Of a DNA stretch of 64,000 nt, positions 9,677-19,215 are shown piece after piece. The stretch's first letter is position 1. Each line of letters starts with the position of its first letter. Source of the DNA: an uncultured Alphaproteobacteria bacterium. Its GTDB lineage: Bacteria > Pseudomonadota > Alphaproteobacteria > HIMB59 > GCA-002718135. Location: contig CABYHW010000003.1 in assembly GCA_902518705.1 (NCBI GenBank), positions 1-64,000 on the forward strand, in the 5' to 3' direction. A program made the position numbers and the translations under genes. Under the pieces are notes generated by a model, which had not been told where the DNA came from, ran no database searches, and saw only the letters and a program-made list of their open reading frames with translations.

Positions 9677-10531
9677 ATGAAAACAAGAAATAAAGGTCTT
9701 ATATTATCATTTATTGGAGTTTTAATACTTAGTCCTGACAGTTTATTAATTAGATTAGTAAATTTAGATGATTTTAGTTTAATATTTTATAGAAGCGCAT
9801 TACCAATTGTTACAATATTAATTTTTCTTATTTATACTTACCAAAAATCTTTTCTTAAATCATTTTATCTAATTGGTATACCAGGGGTAATATATGCCAT
9901 TCTTTATGCTATAACGCATATTTGTTTTGTATACTCAATTCAGAACACTGCTGTAGCAAATACATTAGTATTAATTGCTTCAGCACCAATTTTTGCAGCT
10001 TTATTTTCGGTTTTTATACTTAAAGAAATACCTAGTCTTTTTACGTGGATAGTAATTTTAATAGCAATGTTTGCAATGATAATAATTGGTATAGGTAGCT
10101 TTACAACTACGGGTTTATATGGAGATTTAATGGCACTTATTGTGGCTATAGGTATGGGTTTTAGTATGGTGCTTGTGAGGTTATATAAAAATAGAGATTT
10201 AGTACCGGCGTGTTTATTAGGATGTTTAATTGCAGCACTTTATGCCGTACCATTTGGTATAAATTTTAATTTAAATAGTAATCAATTTATTTTGATTTTA
10301 ATTATGTGCTTAATAATTTTGCCAATACCATTTATGATTATGACGATTTCTCCTAAATTTGCTCCAGCACATGAAGTAGCTTTAATTTTTTTACTAGAAA
10401 GTGTTTTAGGCACAACATGGGTTTGGTTTGTTATTAAAGAAGTTCCTCCATTGAATACTATCATAGGTGGTATTTTGCTACTAGGATCAGTGACTATATT
10501 TATTTATCACACAACTAAAAAAACAATTTAA
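9677..10531 (+). CDS. DMT superfamily (EamA) transporter
   Basis: 284 aa polytopic; NTLVLIASAPIFAALFSVFILKEIP. Confidence 0.85.
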   Translation: MKTRNKGLILSFIGVLILSPDSLLIRLVNLDDFSLIFYRSALPIVTILIFLIYTYQKSFLKSFYLIGIPGVIYAILYAITHICFVYSIQNTAVANTLVLIASAPIFAALFSVFILKEIPSLFTWIVILIAMFAMIIIGIGSFTTTGLYGDLMALIVAIGMGFSMVLVRLYKNRDLVPACLLGCLIAALYAVPFGINFNLNSNQFILILIMCLIILPIPFMIMTISPKFAPAHEVALIFLLESVLGTTWVWFVIKEVPPLNTIIGGILLLGSVTIFIYHTTKKTI

Positions 10532-10532
10532 T

Positions 10533-11375
10533 TTAAGTTTTTTTATTCTCTCTAATAAATATATAAATACCGCTAAATACTATTAAAGATAAGCCTAAAT
10601 AAATCCAAATATCTGGTAGATCACCAAAAAACATATAACCAACAAGTATATTTGTAGATATTTCAAAATAACCTAGGGGGGCTAATTTAGAAGCTTCACC
10701 AAGTCTTAAAGATAAAATAATCAAAAAATGACCTAAAGTTCCTATAGAAGCTAACAAAATTAATAATAATAATTGTCTCATATCTAAATTTATCCAATAG
10801 AAAGGTAATATAATTGATATTAATATACATCCTACTACACCTGTAAAAAGCAATGTGACTATAGGACTATCAATAAATGATAGTTTACGAGTGTATATAA
10901 TATAGAATGCATATGCTGTTCCTGCACCTATAGCTGAAATAGACGCAAAATTGATTTCCAAAAATCCTGGTCTTATAATTATTAATACACCAATAAAACC
11001 AATGATAACTGCAGACCATCGATGAATTCCAACTTTTTCTTTTAAATAAAATATTGATAATATTGTTACTATTATTGGAGATACAAAAGCAAGAGTCAGA
11101 GCTTGTGCCAAAGATATAATTGAAATTGAATAAAAGAAAAACACTGTTGAAAGGAATAAAAAAAATCCTCTAAATAATTGTACTGAAATATTTTTAGGAA
11201 ATTTAATTTCTTTTCTAAAAAAAATTAAAGCTAAAGGAAAACTTACTAAAATCATAAAAAAATATCTACCCCAAATAATTTGTATAAAATGCATTTCAGA
11301 AGATAGGTATTTAGCTATACCATCCATGAAAGGTAATAAAAGCCAACCAGATATATTAAGGATGTAAGCTAGCAT
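10533..11375 (-). CDS. DMT superfamily (EamA) transporter
   Basis: KEKVGIHRWSAVIIGFIGVLIIIRPG motif. Confidence 0.88.
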   Translation of the reverse strand: MLAYILNISGWLLLPFMDGIAKYLSSEMHFIQIIWGRYFFMILVSFPLALIFFRKEIKFPKNISVQLFRGFFLFLSTVFFFYSISIISLAQALTLAFVSPIIVTILSIFYLKEKVGIHRWSAVIIGFIGVLIIIRPGFLEINFASISAIGAGTAYAFYIIYTRKLSFIDSPIVTLLFTGVVGCILISIILPFYWINLDMRQLLLLILLASIGTLGHFLIILSLRLGEASKLAPLGYFEISTNILVGYMFFGDLPDIWIYLGLSLIVFSGIYIFIRENKKT

Positions 11376-11383
11376 TAATTAAA

Positions 11384-11779
11384 TTAAAAAGCATTAGGGT
11401 CACAAATTTTGCAAACTAAATTACCCACTCCTTTTTGAGGATTGTATGTTTGATAAAAAATATCTTTTGATTGAATTTTTTTTTCATATAAATATTTTTC
11501 AATTTCCCAATAAAAACGGTAACATCTTGAGCATTTTGGAGCATCTAACTTATGAGCTGGTTTATAAATATTAATCCATAATTTGTGAAATTTATCTAAA
11601 TTTTTTATATTAATATTTTCAGATAAATTGGATGGAATATCCATAAAACAAATAGAACACTGAATTTCTGAAACAACATCTTTATATGGTCCTTCATTAT
11701 ATTTTTTACCCATTGTTGTTTTAGATTTATATTTATTTGAATTACAGTTTGGGCAATTAAAATTTATATCTTTTTGCAT
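11384..11779 (-). CDS. Uncharacterised zinc-ribbon-like protein
   Basis: 131 aa with CPNC, CSIC, CSRC, CKIC CxxC pairs. Confidence 0.55.
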   Translation of the reverse strand: MQKDINFNCPNCNSNKYKSKTTMGKKYNEGPYKDVVSEIQCSICFMDIPSNLSENINIKNLDKFHKLWINIYKPAHKLDAPKCSRCYRFYWEIEKYLYEKKIQSKDIFYQTYNPQKGVGNLVCKICDPNAF

Positions 11780-11834
11780 AAAAAACTATGATGAAATTTC
11801 CATATCACTTATAGATGTATAATAATATACTTTT

Positions 11835-12686
11835 GTGATGAATTTGTATTTTCCTTATCTTTTTGTTTTTTTTTGGAGTTCAGCATTTATCAGTGGACAA
11901 TTTATAGTTCAGTCAGCAAGTCCATTTGCAGCATTATCGTTTAGATTTTTAATCGTTTCTATTTTTTTTTTATTGTTTGCTTTTTTCTTTAGAGAAAAAA
12001 TTTTAGTTAATTATAAATTAATATTACAAGCATCTATAACAGGTGTTCTTTTTCATGGTTTTTATCTCGGTGGTGTTTTTTTTTCATATTCAATTGGTTT
12101 ATCAGCTACATTATCTGCTCTAATAGTTGGCTTACAACCTATTCTAACAAATATTTTTAGTGGACCAATATTAAAAGAAAGAGTAACACTAGTTCAGTGG
12201 ATAGGAATAGCACTTGGATTTATTGGGACAGTATTAGTAATTGGTTATGATATTGGTAAAAGCATTCCAGTTTTAGGTGTAATTGCCTCAATAGTAGCTC
12301 TACTTGGCGCAACTACTGCAACAATTTGGCAAAAGAAATTTACAAGTGAAATTACATTATCGGTAAATAATTTTTATCAAGCAATTGCTGCAACACTTTT
12401 CTTAATTATTGTTTCTTTTACATTTGAAGTTTCATTTATAAATTTTGATAAAAGATTCATTTTGTCAATGGGGTGGCAAATAATTATGGTATCTTTTGGA
12501 GCATATGCAATTTTAATGTATTTAATTAAAACCGGAACAGCAAGTAAAACATCAAATTTATTTTTCTTAATACCGCCAACTACTGGTGTAATGGCATATT
12601 TCGTACTAGGTGAAGATTTAGATTTAATTGATCTTATAGGTTTAATTATATGCACTTTTGGCGTTTATATAGCTACAAGGAAATGA
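11835..12686 (+). CDS. DMT superfamily (EamA) transporter
   Basis: 283 aa; ALIVGLQPILTNIFSGPILKERVTLVQWIGIALGFIGTVLVI. Confidence 0.88.
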   Translation: MMNLYFPYLFVFFWSSAFISGQFIVQSASPFAALSFRFLIVSIFFLLFAFFFREKILVNYKLILQASITGVLFHGFYLGGVFFSYSIGLSATLSALIVGLQPILTNIFSGPILKERVTLVQWIGIALGFIGTVLVIGYDIGKSIPVLGVIASIVALLGATTATIWQKKFTSEITLSVNNFYQAIAATLFLIIVSFTFEVSFINFDKRFILSMGWQIIMVSFGAYAILMYLIKTGTASKTSNLFFLIPPTTGVMAYFVLGEDLDLIDLIGLIICTFGVYIATRK

Positions 12687-12688
12687 TT

Positions 12689-12934
12689 TTAATTAAATTT
12701 TTTTGTTATTTTATCTGCAATTTTCTGAATAAAAGGACTTAATAATAATGAGACAGGTATGGCTATTGAGCATGCAATTAACCAAGCTAAAAGCCATTTA
12801 TATAAAAAAATATTTGAAAAACCAATATTACTTAATGTAACTGCAAAAGTCATAATCATAGTCATTGCAATTGAAAGCAAAAAAACAAATATCAATCGAT
12901 TGATTAATTTTTTATCCATATAGGGGATGACCAA
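12689..12934 (-). CDS. DUF2798-like small membrane protein
   Basis: 81 aa, two TM segments, SIAMTMIMTFAVTL...FLYKWLLAWLIACSIAIPVSLLLSPFIQKI. Confidence 0.6.
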   Translation of the reverse strand: MVIPYMDKKLINRLIFVFLLSIAMTMIMTFAVTLSNIGFSNIFLYKWLLAWLIACSIAIPVSLLLSPFIQKIADKITKKFN

Positions 12935-14388
12935 GCTCTATGATTATTTTTTTGAATAATCTCAACTCTATATCTGTCATTATTTTTCATTTTTATTTTT
13001 TCTTTTTTATATTTTAAAAAATTTAAATGATCATAGCTAAAAGGGCCAACTTTAAATAATTGACTTAACCATTTATCAGTAAATATTGTTTTACTACCTT
13101 CATTAATTATATCCTCTAAACATATTTTGTAAGATTTTTTATTTATCTTGAGAATTATATATGAATTATTTTGAAACTTGATTCTTAATTTTACAGCCTG
13201 TGTATTGTCATCTTTTAATGTTGAGTTTCCAATAGTTTTAGATTTTATAACTAATTTATTCCTATATTTTATTAAGTTGCTTGGTAAAGCAATATTATTA
13301 ATCTTTAAAATTTTAGAATCATTTGGTGAAAGTTTAGGAATTCCTTTGAAACAAGTTTGGTATTCTAGAATAGTTGTATTTATAAATTTAATTTCAATTC
13401 TCCAATTAAATACTTTGTTTTTATCTCCCCATCCCCATTCAAAATTTAAACTACCAGAATTTTTTATTTTTTTGTTATCAGGAGTAAATAAATCAAACTT
13501 TTTATCATTTTTGAATAAAATACCATGTGATATTTCATTTAATGATTTTGCATAAACAGAAATATTGTTCAGTTTTTGTTTTTTTATTTCACTTCCCATA
13601 ATTTTATTATTGATATTAAAAAATAATTCTATTTTATCTCCAGATACAGCATAAACATTTTTATTTTTAAGTGATGACCATAAAGTTGATTTTTTTTTAT
13701 TTTTTGCAATAACACCTATTAATCCTGAACCATAAGAACCTGGATAACCTGCATGATGATCAGTACTACCTATTATTCCAAACTTATAACCTTTTGACCA
13801 TCCATAAGTAGCAGTTCCATCGCCAGATAATGTGCCCATGTCGTGTAACATTTTAAATGAATTTATTTCTTCTAATGAAAGACCATGCATTGAAAATATT
13901 TCAACGAATGGTGATTTGGTTTCATTAAAATATTCCCAATTTATACCTCTTTTGTTTTTTCCATAACCAATATGATGTGGAATAACAAAACTATCTTTTG
14001 AAATATTTTTCTTTAACGTATTTATATTATCAGCTGATATTAATTTTAAATTAAAATTTTTATTTATTACATTATGATCACCATATTTTAAACTATGCCA
14101 CTCATAACTTGGAAAAATATTTATTATGTACTTTTTTTCTAGTTTTTTTAAGTCAATTAAAATTTTGTTCCATTTTCTTTTCAATTTTTGAAATCCTTTT
14201 AAATGATAATTTTTAATAGATTTCAAATGATTAATTTCAGATATATCTGGCCAGAATGCATGACCAGTAATAGTACAAAAATCTAATTGTTTAGATGCTC
14301 TATGAACTGCATGTGATAATTTTCCATCACCATAACTAATATTACAATGTGAATGTAAATCGCCCCAAAAAACTTTATTGTTTTTCAC
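12904..14388 (-). CDS. DUF3604 / CehA-McbA-like PHP-type metallohydrolase
   Basis: WGDLHSHCNISYGDG N-terminal motif, GSTDHHAGYPGSYG. Confidence 0.7.
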   Translation of the reverse strand: MKNNKVFWGDLHSHCNISYGDGKLSHAVHRASKQLDFCTITGHAFWPDISEINHLKSIKNYHLKGFQKLKRKWNKILIDLKKLEKKYIINIFPSYEWHSLKYGDHNVINKNFNLKLISADNINTLKKNISKDSFVIPHHIGYGKNKRGINWEYFNETKSPFVEIFSMHGLSLEEINSFKMLHDMGTLSGDGTATYGWSKGYKFGIIGSTDHHAGYPGSYGSGLIGVIAKNKKKSTLWSSLKNKNVYAVSGDKIELFFNINNKIMGSEIKKQKLNNISVYAKSLNEISHGILFKNDKKFDLFTPDNKKIKNSGSLNFEWGWGDKNKVFNWRIEIKFINTTILEYQTCFKGIPKLSPNDSKILKINNIALPSNLIKYRNKLVIKSKTIGNSTLKDDNTQAVKLRIKFQNNSYIILKINKKSYKICLEDIINEGSKTIFTDKWLSQLFKVGPFSYDHLNFLKYKKEKIKMKNNDRYRVEIIQKNNHRAWSSPIWIKN

Positions 14389-14397
14389 TAATTTATT

Positions 14398-15921
14398 TTA
14401 TTTTTTAAAAAAACGGTTTACTACCTCTTTAGGAGCATCATTTTCAATCATTTTATTATGAATCAAATCATTCATTTTAGAGATTATAATTTCATCATCT
14501 AATTTATTTAATTGACCAGGATCATTGATCATATCGTATAAAGCTGACTCTGTATCAACAAATCCCATATTGTCTCCACCATTACTATTCCCAATTGATG
14601 GTCCTTTATCATCATTTTTAATCTTCATAACTGGAACACCTTTTGTGAAACTAAAAGGTTTTTCCATTTGGGCAGTTTTTAATTCTTCAAGAGTAAAAAA
14701 TTGCCTTAGATGTGTGGGCATTAAAGTATATTGAAATGGATCTTTCCTACTCATATTGTCAGGGTATTTAAAGTAAGTGTATTTACCATCTGTAATATTA
14801 ACTCCACCACCCCAATAACCAAATAAAGCTGAGTGATTAGTCGATTTTTCTTTATCTAAAAAACTTAAAAGTGACTTACCTTGAACTTCCTTTGGAATAT
14901 TAATGTTATGATTTTCTAAAAATGTTGGCATCAAATCAATATTTTGAGTCACAACACTTCTTCTTTGACCATTATTATTTTTATAATCAGGATGATAAAT
15001 AAAAAGAGGTATGTGAGATATTTCGTTGTATAATGGCATTCTATTTTTTGCCCACCAATCATGTTCTCCTAACATGAAACCATGATCTGTTGTTAAAATT
15101 AAAGTTGTATCTTCCCATAAATTATTTTCATCAAAGAAATCTAAAACTGAACCTAATAAAAAATCACATAAACTGATTAAAGCAAAGTAATTAGCTTTTA
15201 ATTCAGCAACCTCATCCGGCGTTTCTTTTACCCTATCATATTGAGGCCAATCTAAACGTGGTCCAGAATAATTAGTTTTAAATTTTTTCCTAAATCTTTC
15301 AGGAGCAAAAAATGGTTCATGAGGGTCAAATGTTTCAATTTGAAGGAACCAATCCTTTGCTGATTTATTTGTCTTTAAAAATTCAAGACCAGATGAAAAA
15401 CATTGGACTGAAGGAAAATCTTTTTCTTCTTTTATATATTCACTGTTTATAGGATAAAAATAAAATCTTGATTCTCTATCAGTAAAGTCAGATTGACTCT
15501 TATGATACATTTCTTTAAATCTTTCAATTGGTGGTTCTACCATTGCTTTCCAAGGATCTCTCTCTTGTCCTCGAATAAAATCGAAGGAATTATATCTGTT
15601 ATGATAAGTAGATCCACCATCTTCAAAATAATGATTATGATCTGTAACAAGATGAGTATAAGTATTTTTTAATCTTAGTATTTCAGGAAAAGAATTATCA
15701 AATGGTTCTAATGGCCCCCAACTTCTGTGTAAAAAACTTAATCTACCACTTTGCATATCTCGTCTAGCTGGCATACAAGGCATACTTCCAATAAAATGAT
15801 TATCAAAGGTTATTGAATTTTTTGCCAGTCTATTAAAATTTGGGGTGTCTACAAAAGTTCCGCCATATGGATTGAGCATTCTTCTGTTAAGTGAATCAAA
15901 AAGTAGAAAAACGGTTTTCAT
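14398..15921 (-). CDS. Type I sulfatase
   Basis: 507 aa; FGly-type CxPxR motif in PCMPARRDMQSGR; TTDHGFMLGEHDWWAKN. Confidence 0.9.
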   Translation of the reverse strand: MKTVFLLFDSLNRRMLNPYGGTFVDTPNFNRLAKNSITFDNHFIGSMPCMPARRDMQSGRLSFLHRSWGPLEPFDNSFPEILRLKNTYTHLVTDHNHYFEDGGSTYHNRYNSFDFIRGQERDPWKAMVEPPIERFKEMYHKSQSDFTDRESRFYFYPINSEYIKEEKDFPSVQCFSSGLEFLKTNKSAKDWFLQIETFDPHEPFFAPERFRKKFKTNYSGPRLDWPQYDRVKETPDEVAELKANYFALISLCDFLLGSVLDFFDENNLWEDTTLILTTDHGFMLGEHDWWAKNRMPLYNEISHIPLFIYHPDYKNNNGQRRSVVTQNIDLMPTFLENHNINIPKEVQGKSLLSFLDKEKSTNHSALFGYWGGGVNITDGKYTYFKYPDNMSRKDPFQYTLMPTHLRQFFTLEELKTAQMEKPFSFTKGVPVMKIKNDDKGPSIGNSNGGDNMGFVDTESALYDMINDPGQLNKLDDEIIISKMNDLIHNKMIENDAPKEVVNRFFKK

Positions 15922-16074
15922 ATAATTTAATTTTAAATAAAACTTTTTAAAACCTAAATAATTTTTTTATATTTATCAAAATAAAAATTATTTTTATTAT
16001 AGATTTCTTGATTTAGTTTTTATGGATATATATAGAGTATTAAAAAACTAAGAGAATTACTTGTTTTTTTGAAT

Positions 16075-16129
16075 TTGACATAATTTTTAATGGATGATTA
16101 GATATATCTATAATTAAATAGGAGGAATT
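16075..16129 (+). promoter_or_regulatory. Possible promoter region and Shine-Dalgarno of SBP gene
   Basis: TTGACA at 16075-16080, AT-rich downstream with palindrome AGATATATCT (16100-16109), GGAGG at 16121-16125 ahead of ATG 16130. Confidence 0.35.
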
Positions 16130-17437
16130 ATGAAAAAAATTATTTCTACAATTTCGATTTTTCTATTTAGCATAACTTTTGTTGGAGAGGTTTTTGCCGG
16201 TCCAAAATTAACTATGTTAATAAATCAATCTCCTTGGTTTGATGGTTTTAGAAAAACATTAGAAATGTATGAAGAAGAAACAGGAGCAAGTATTGAGTTA
16301 GATGTTAACCCATATCCTGCTATGTCTGAAAAAATAAGAAATTCTATAAGAGCACCTGAAGGTATTTACGATATTGTTATTACTTCTACTGAATTTATGT
16401 CGACTTATTCTGATAGTGGTGAATTTAGAAATATTAATGACATTGATCCTAATTATAAATTAGATCCAGGAATTTGTAGTTATCAAAATACTAGTTATTG
16501 GAACTATGATACTCAATCTTATGATCCTGTAAATGGAGAATTTATTGGCATTCCTGTTAATGGAAATGTTCAAGTTCTTTACTACAGAAGAGATCTTTAT
16601 GAAGAAAAAGGATTAACTCCACCTAAAACATGGGATGATTTAATTGCAAATGCAGCAGTGTTTCACAATCCTCCTCAAATGTATGGTATGATTCAAAGAG
16701 CTGAAAGATCATCAGTTACTTATAACTTCGGACCGTATATGTTTAGTCATGGTGGTGCTGTATACAAAGATCCAGCTAATGGAGATTTTTCTATAGTATT
16801 TAATAGTCCTGAAGTGAAAGCGGCAATGGAAGCTTATCTGAAAGTTAGAGATACAGTTGGGCATCCAAATGCACACGCTATTGGACAAGGTGAAATGATA
16901 CAGTATTTAAGAACTGGAAAAGCTGCTCATGCAATAGCTGTAATTGCTGCATGGGGTGGTATGGACGATCCAAATAAATCAGCTGTTATTGGCAAAATGG
17001 GAGCTGCTCTAAATCCTGCTGGACCAATGGGTAGTGCTAGTAGTCTAGGGCACTGGGAAGCACATATTCCTAAAAACATACCTGATGAAAATGCAGTTGA
17101 AGCACTAGATTTTCTAAAATGGTTAGTCACTAAAGAAAATCAAATTAAATACATTGAAAATGGTGCTGTGCCAGTAAGATGTGACTTAATTGACTCTCCA
17201 ATGGCTAAACAGGATGAATTTAGATTCTTAGAAGCTTTAGGTCAAAACTCAGATGTAGCACAATTTATTGCACCTAACGTAGAGGCTGTCGAATCAACTT
17301 CAATTACTAACCTATACTTAAATAAAATTGTTGCAGGTGAAGTTTCAATTGAAGAAGGTTTAAATGCGGCTGCAGAAGAACTTTATCAACTTTTAACGAA
17401 AGCTGGTAAAAAGACAGGAAAATTACCTGATCTGTAA
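16130..17437 (+). CDS. Extracellular solute-binding protein of a carbohydrate-type (CUT1) ABC transporter
   Basis: 435 aa, signal peptide, family 1 SBP features (FGYDGTIYGIPVN-like GEFIGIPVNGNVQVLYYRRDLYEEKGLTPPKTWDDL). Confidence 0.92.
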   Translation: MKKIISTISIFLFSITFVGEVFAGPKLTMLINQSPWFDGFRKTLEMYEEETGASIELDVNPYPAMSEKIRNSIRAPEGIYDIVITSTEFMSTYSDSGEFRNINDIDPNYKLDPGICSYQNTSYWNYDTQSYDPVNGEFIGIPVNGNVQVLYYRRDLYEEKGLTPPKTWDDLIANAAVFHNPPQMYGMIQRAERSSVTYNFGPYMFSHGGAVYKDPANGDFSIVFNSPEVKAAMEAYLKVRDTVGHPNAHAIGQGEMIQYLRTGKAAHAIAVIAAWGGMDDPNKSAVIGKMGAALNPAGPMGSASSLGHWEAHIPKNIPDENAVEALDFLKWLVTKENQIKYIENGAVPVRCDLIDSPMAKQDEFRFLEALGQNSDVAQFIAPNVEAVESTSITNLYLNKIVAGEVSIEEGLNAAAEELYQLLTKAGKKTGKLPDL

Positions 17438-17448
17438 AATATATTTGT

Positions 17449-17484
17449 GTAGCACCTTTGTTTATAAAGGTGCTACTTTTTTTT
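17449..17484 (+). terminator. Rho-independent terminator/attenuator between SBP and permease genes
   Basis: GTAGCACCTTT-gtttat-AAAGGTGCTAC perfect 11-bp stem followed by T8. Confidence 0.85.
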
Positions 17485-17492
17485 AAAAAATT

Positions 17493-18374
17493 ATGAATAC
17501 AAAAGATAAAAGTTGGAAAATATTATCATTAATACCAATTATTGCCGTTTTAGTGATTCTAACTTTAGTTCCGCTTGTAAATATTTTTTATAATTCTTTT
17601 TTTGATATACGTTGGGATGATGGAAAATATAATTATACATATATCGGTTTAGAAAATTATATCGAACTTCCAAATAATAAATTTTATCTCCCAGGCCTTA
17701 TAAATACTATAAAATTATCAATCTTCGCTGTATTTTTTCAAATGCTATTCGGTTTTTTAATTGCATTAGGCATAAGTAAAATAAAACGTGGAAAGGGATT
17801 TTTTATATCTCTATTTTTATTACCAATATTACTTCCTCCAATTGTAATTGGATCAATATGGAGACTTATGTATGGATTTGATTTTGGAATTTTTAATTAT
17901 CTACTATCTTTTTTTGGTATATTCCCTTTAGATTGGTTAGGCAGTTCAAGTCTAGCTTTTACATCAATAGTAATTGTAGATATCTGGCATTGGACACCAT
18001 TTGTTGTTTTGCTTTTACTTGCAGGTTTAGAATCATTACCAACAGATGTTTATGAAGCAGCAAGAGTTGATGGTACATCTGGTTGGAATGAGATTATCTA
18101 CATTACTATACCATTAATGATACCAACAATTATAGTAACAATGGTCTTTAGATTTATATTATCTTTTAAGGTATTTGATGAAATTTACTTATTAACACAG
18201 GGAGGACCAGGTACGTCAACTGAGGTAATTAGTTTTTCAATTTATGAAACGTTTTTTGAGTCAGATAATATGGGATTGGGATCCGTAATGTCTGTTGTGT
18301 CACTATTCGTAGTTTCACTACTAATAATAATAGTTTTAAATGTAATTAGAAGAGTAAATAAATATGCGAACTAG
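17493..18374 (+). CDS. ABC transporter permease (MalF/UgpA type)
   Basis: EAARVDGTSGWNEIIYITIPLMIPTI EAA loop. Confidence 0.93.
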   Translation: MNTKDKSWKILSLIPIIAVLVILTLVPLVNIFYNSFFDIRWDDGKYNYTYIGLENYIELPNNKFYLPGLINTIKLSIFAVFFQMLFGFLIALGISKIKRGKGFFISLFLLPILLPPIVIGSIWRLMYGFDFGIFNYLLSFFGIFPLDWLGSSSLAFTSIVIVDIWHWTPFVVLLLLAGLESLPTDVYEAARVDGTSGWNEIIYITIPLMIPTIIVTMVFRFILSFKVFDEIYLLTQGGPGTSTEVISFSIYETFFESDNMGLGSVMSVVSLFVVSLLIIIVLNVIRRVNKYAN

Positions 18375-19188
18375 CACTGAAAAATTAATAAACTACATTA
18401 TGCTTTCTTTTTTTGCAATTTTAGTTCTTGCGCCATTTTTATGGATAGCCACAATAGCTTTTAAAACGCAAATAGATATAATGATGATGAAAATTATATT
18501 CAAACCAACTTTATTTAATTTTGATAAATTATTTTTTTCTAAAGAAGCAACTTTTTTCAGAGATATTTTTAATTCATTATTTGTAGGAATAATTTCAACT
18601 TTAATTATTTTAATTGTTTGCAGTATGGCATCTTTTACAATGATCAGAACTAAAATCTCAAATTGGATTACAGCAGTTCTTTTTCTGTGGGTAATAGTTT
18701 TTCATATGTTGCCACCAATTACCTTTGTTGGATCATGGTTTCAAATGGCTAATTCTGTTGGATTATTTAATTCTAGAATTGCTTTAATTCTTGCTCATGT
18801 GACTGTAAACTTACCTTTGGGTTTGTTAATTATTTCATCTTTTATGAGAGATGTACCAACTGAAATACAAGAAGCTGCATATATTGATGGGTGTAGTAAT
18901 AGACAAGTTTACTTAAAAGTAATGCTTCCATTACTAGGACCTGGATTATTTGCAACTGCAGTAATTGTGTTTTTGTTTAGTTGGAATGATTTTATGGTTG
19001 CAATGAACCTTACAGCAAAGGCAACTCAAACAGTACCAGTTTCCATAGCAACCTTTTCTCAGCAATATGAAGTTAGATATGGAGAAATGGCAGCAGGTTC
19101 TTTAGTATCACTTGTTCCTGCATTAATCCTTACATTTTTTGCACAAAAATATATTGTAAAAGGATTAACTGCTGGAGCAGTAAAATAA
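18364..19188 (+). CDS. ABC transporter permease (MalG/UgpE type)
   Basis: EAAYIDGCSNRQVYLKVMLPLLGPGL EAA loop. Confidence 0.93.
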   Translation: MRTSTEKLINYIMLSFFAILVLAPFLWIATIAFKTQIDIMMMKIIFKPTLFNFDKLFFSKEATFFRDIFNSLFVGIISTLIILIVCSMASFTMIRTKISNWITAVLFLWVIVFHMLPPITFVGSWFQMANSVGLFNSRIALILAHVTVNLPLGLLIISSFMRDVPTEIQEAAYIDGCSNRQVYLKVMLPLLGPGLFATAVIVFLFSWNDFMVAMNLTAKATQTVPVSIATFSQQYEVRYGEMAAGSLVSLVPALILTFFAQKYIVKGLTAGAVK

Positions 19189-19215
19189 ATAATTTGAAAA
19201 ATAAACCTAACATAA

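Noticed and set aside
13178-13555. 125-aa plus-strand ORF inside the DUF3604-like gene
   Set aside because: Antisense to a long ORF with recognisable motifs; low-complexity hydrophobic translation typical of AT-rich shadow frames.
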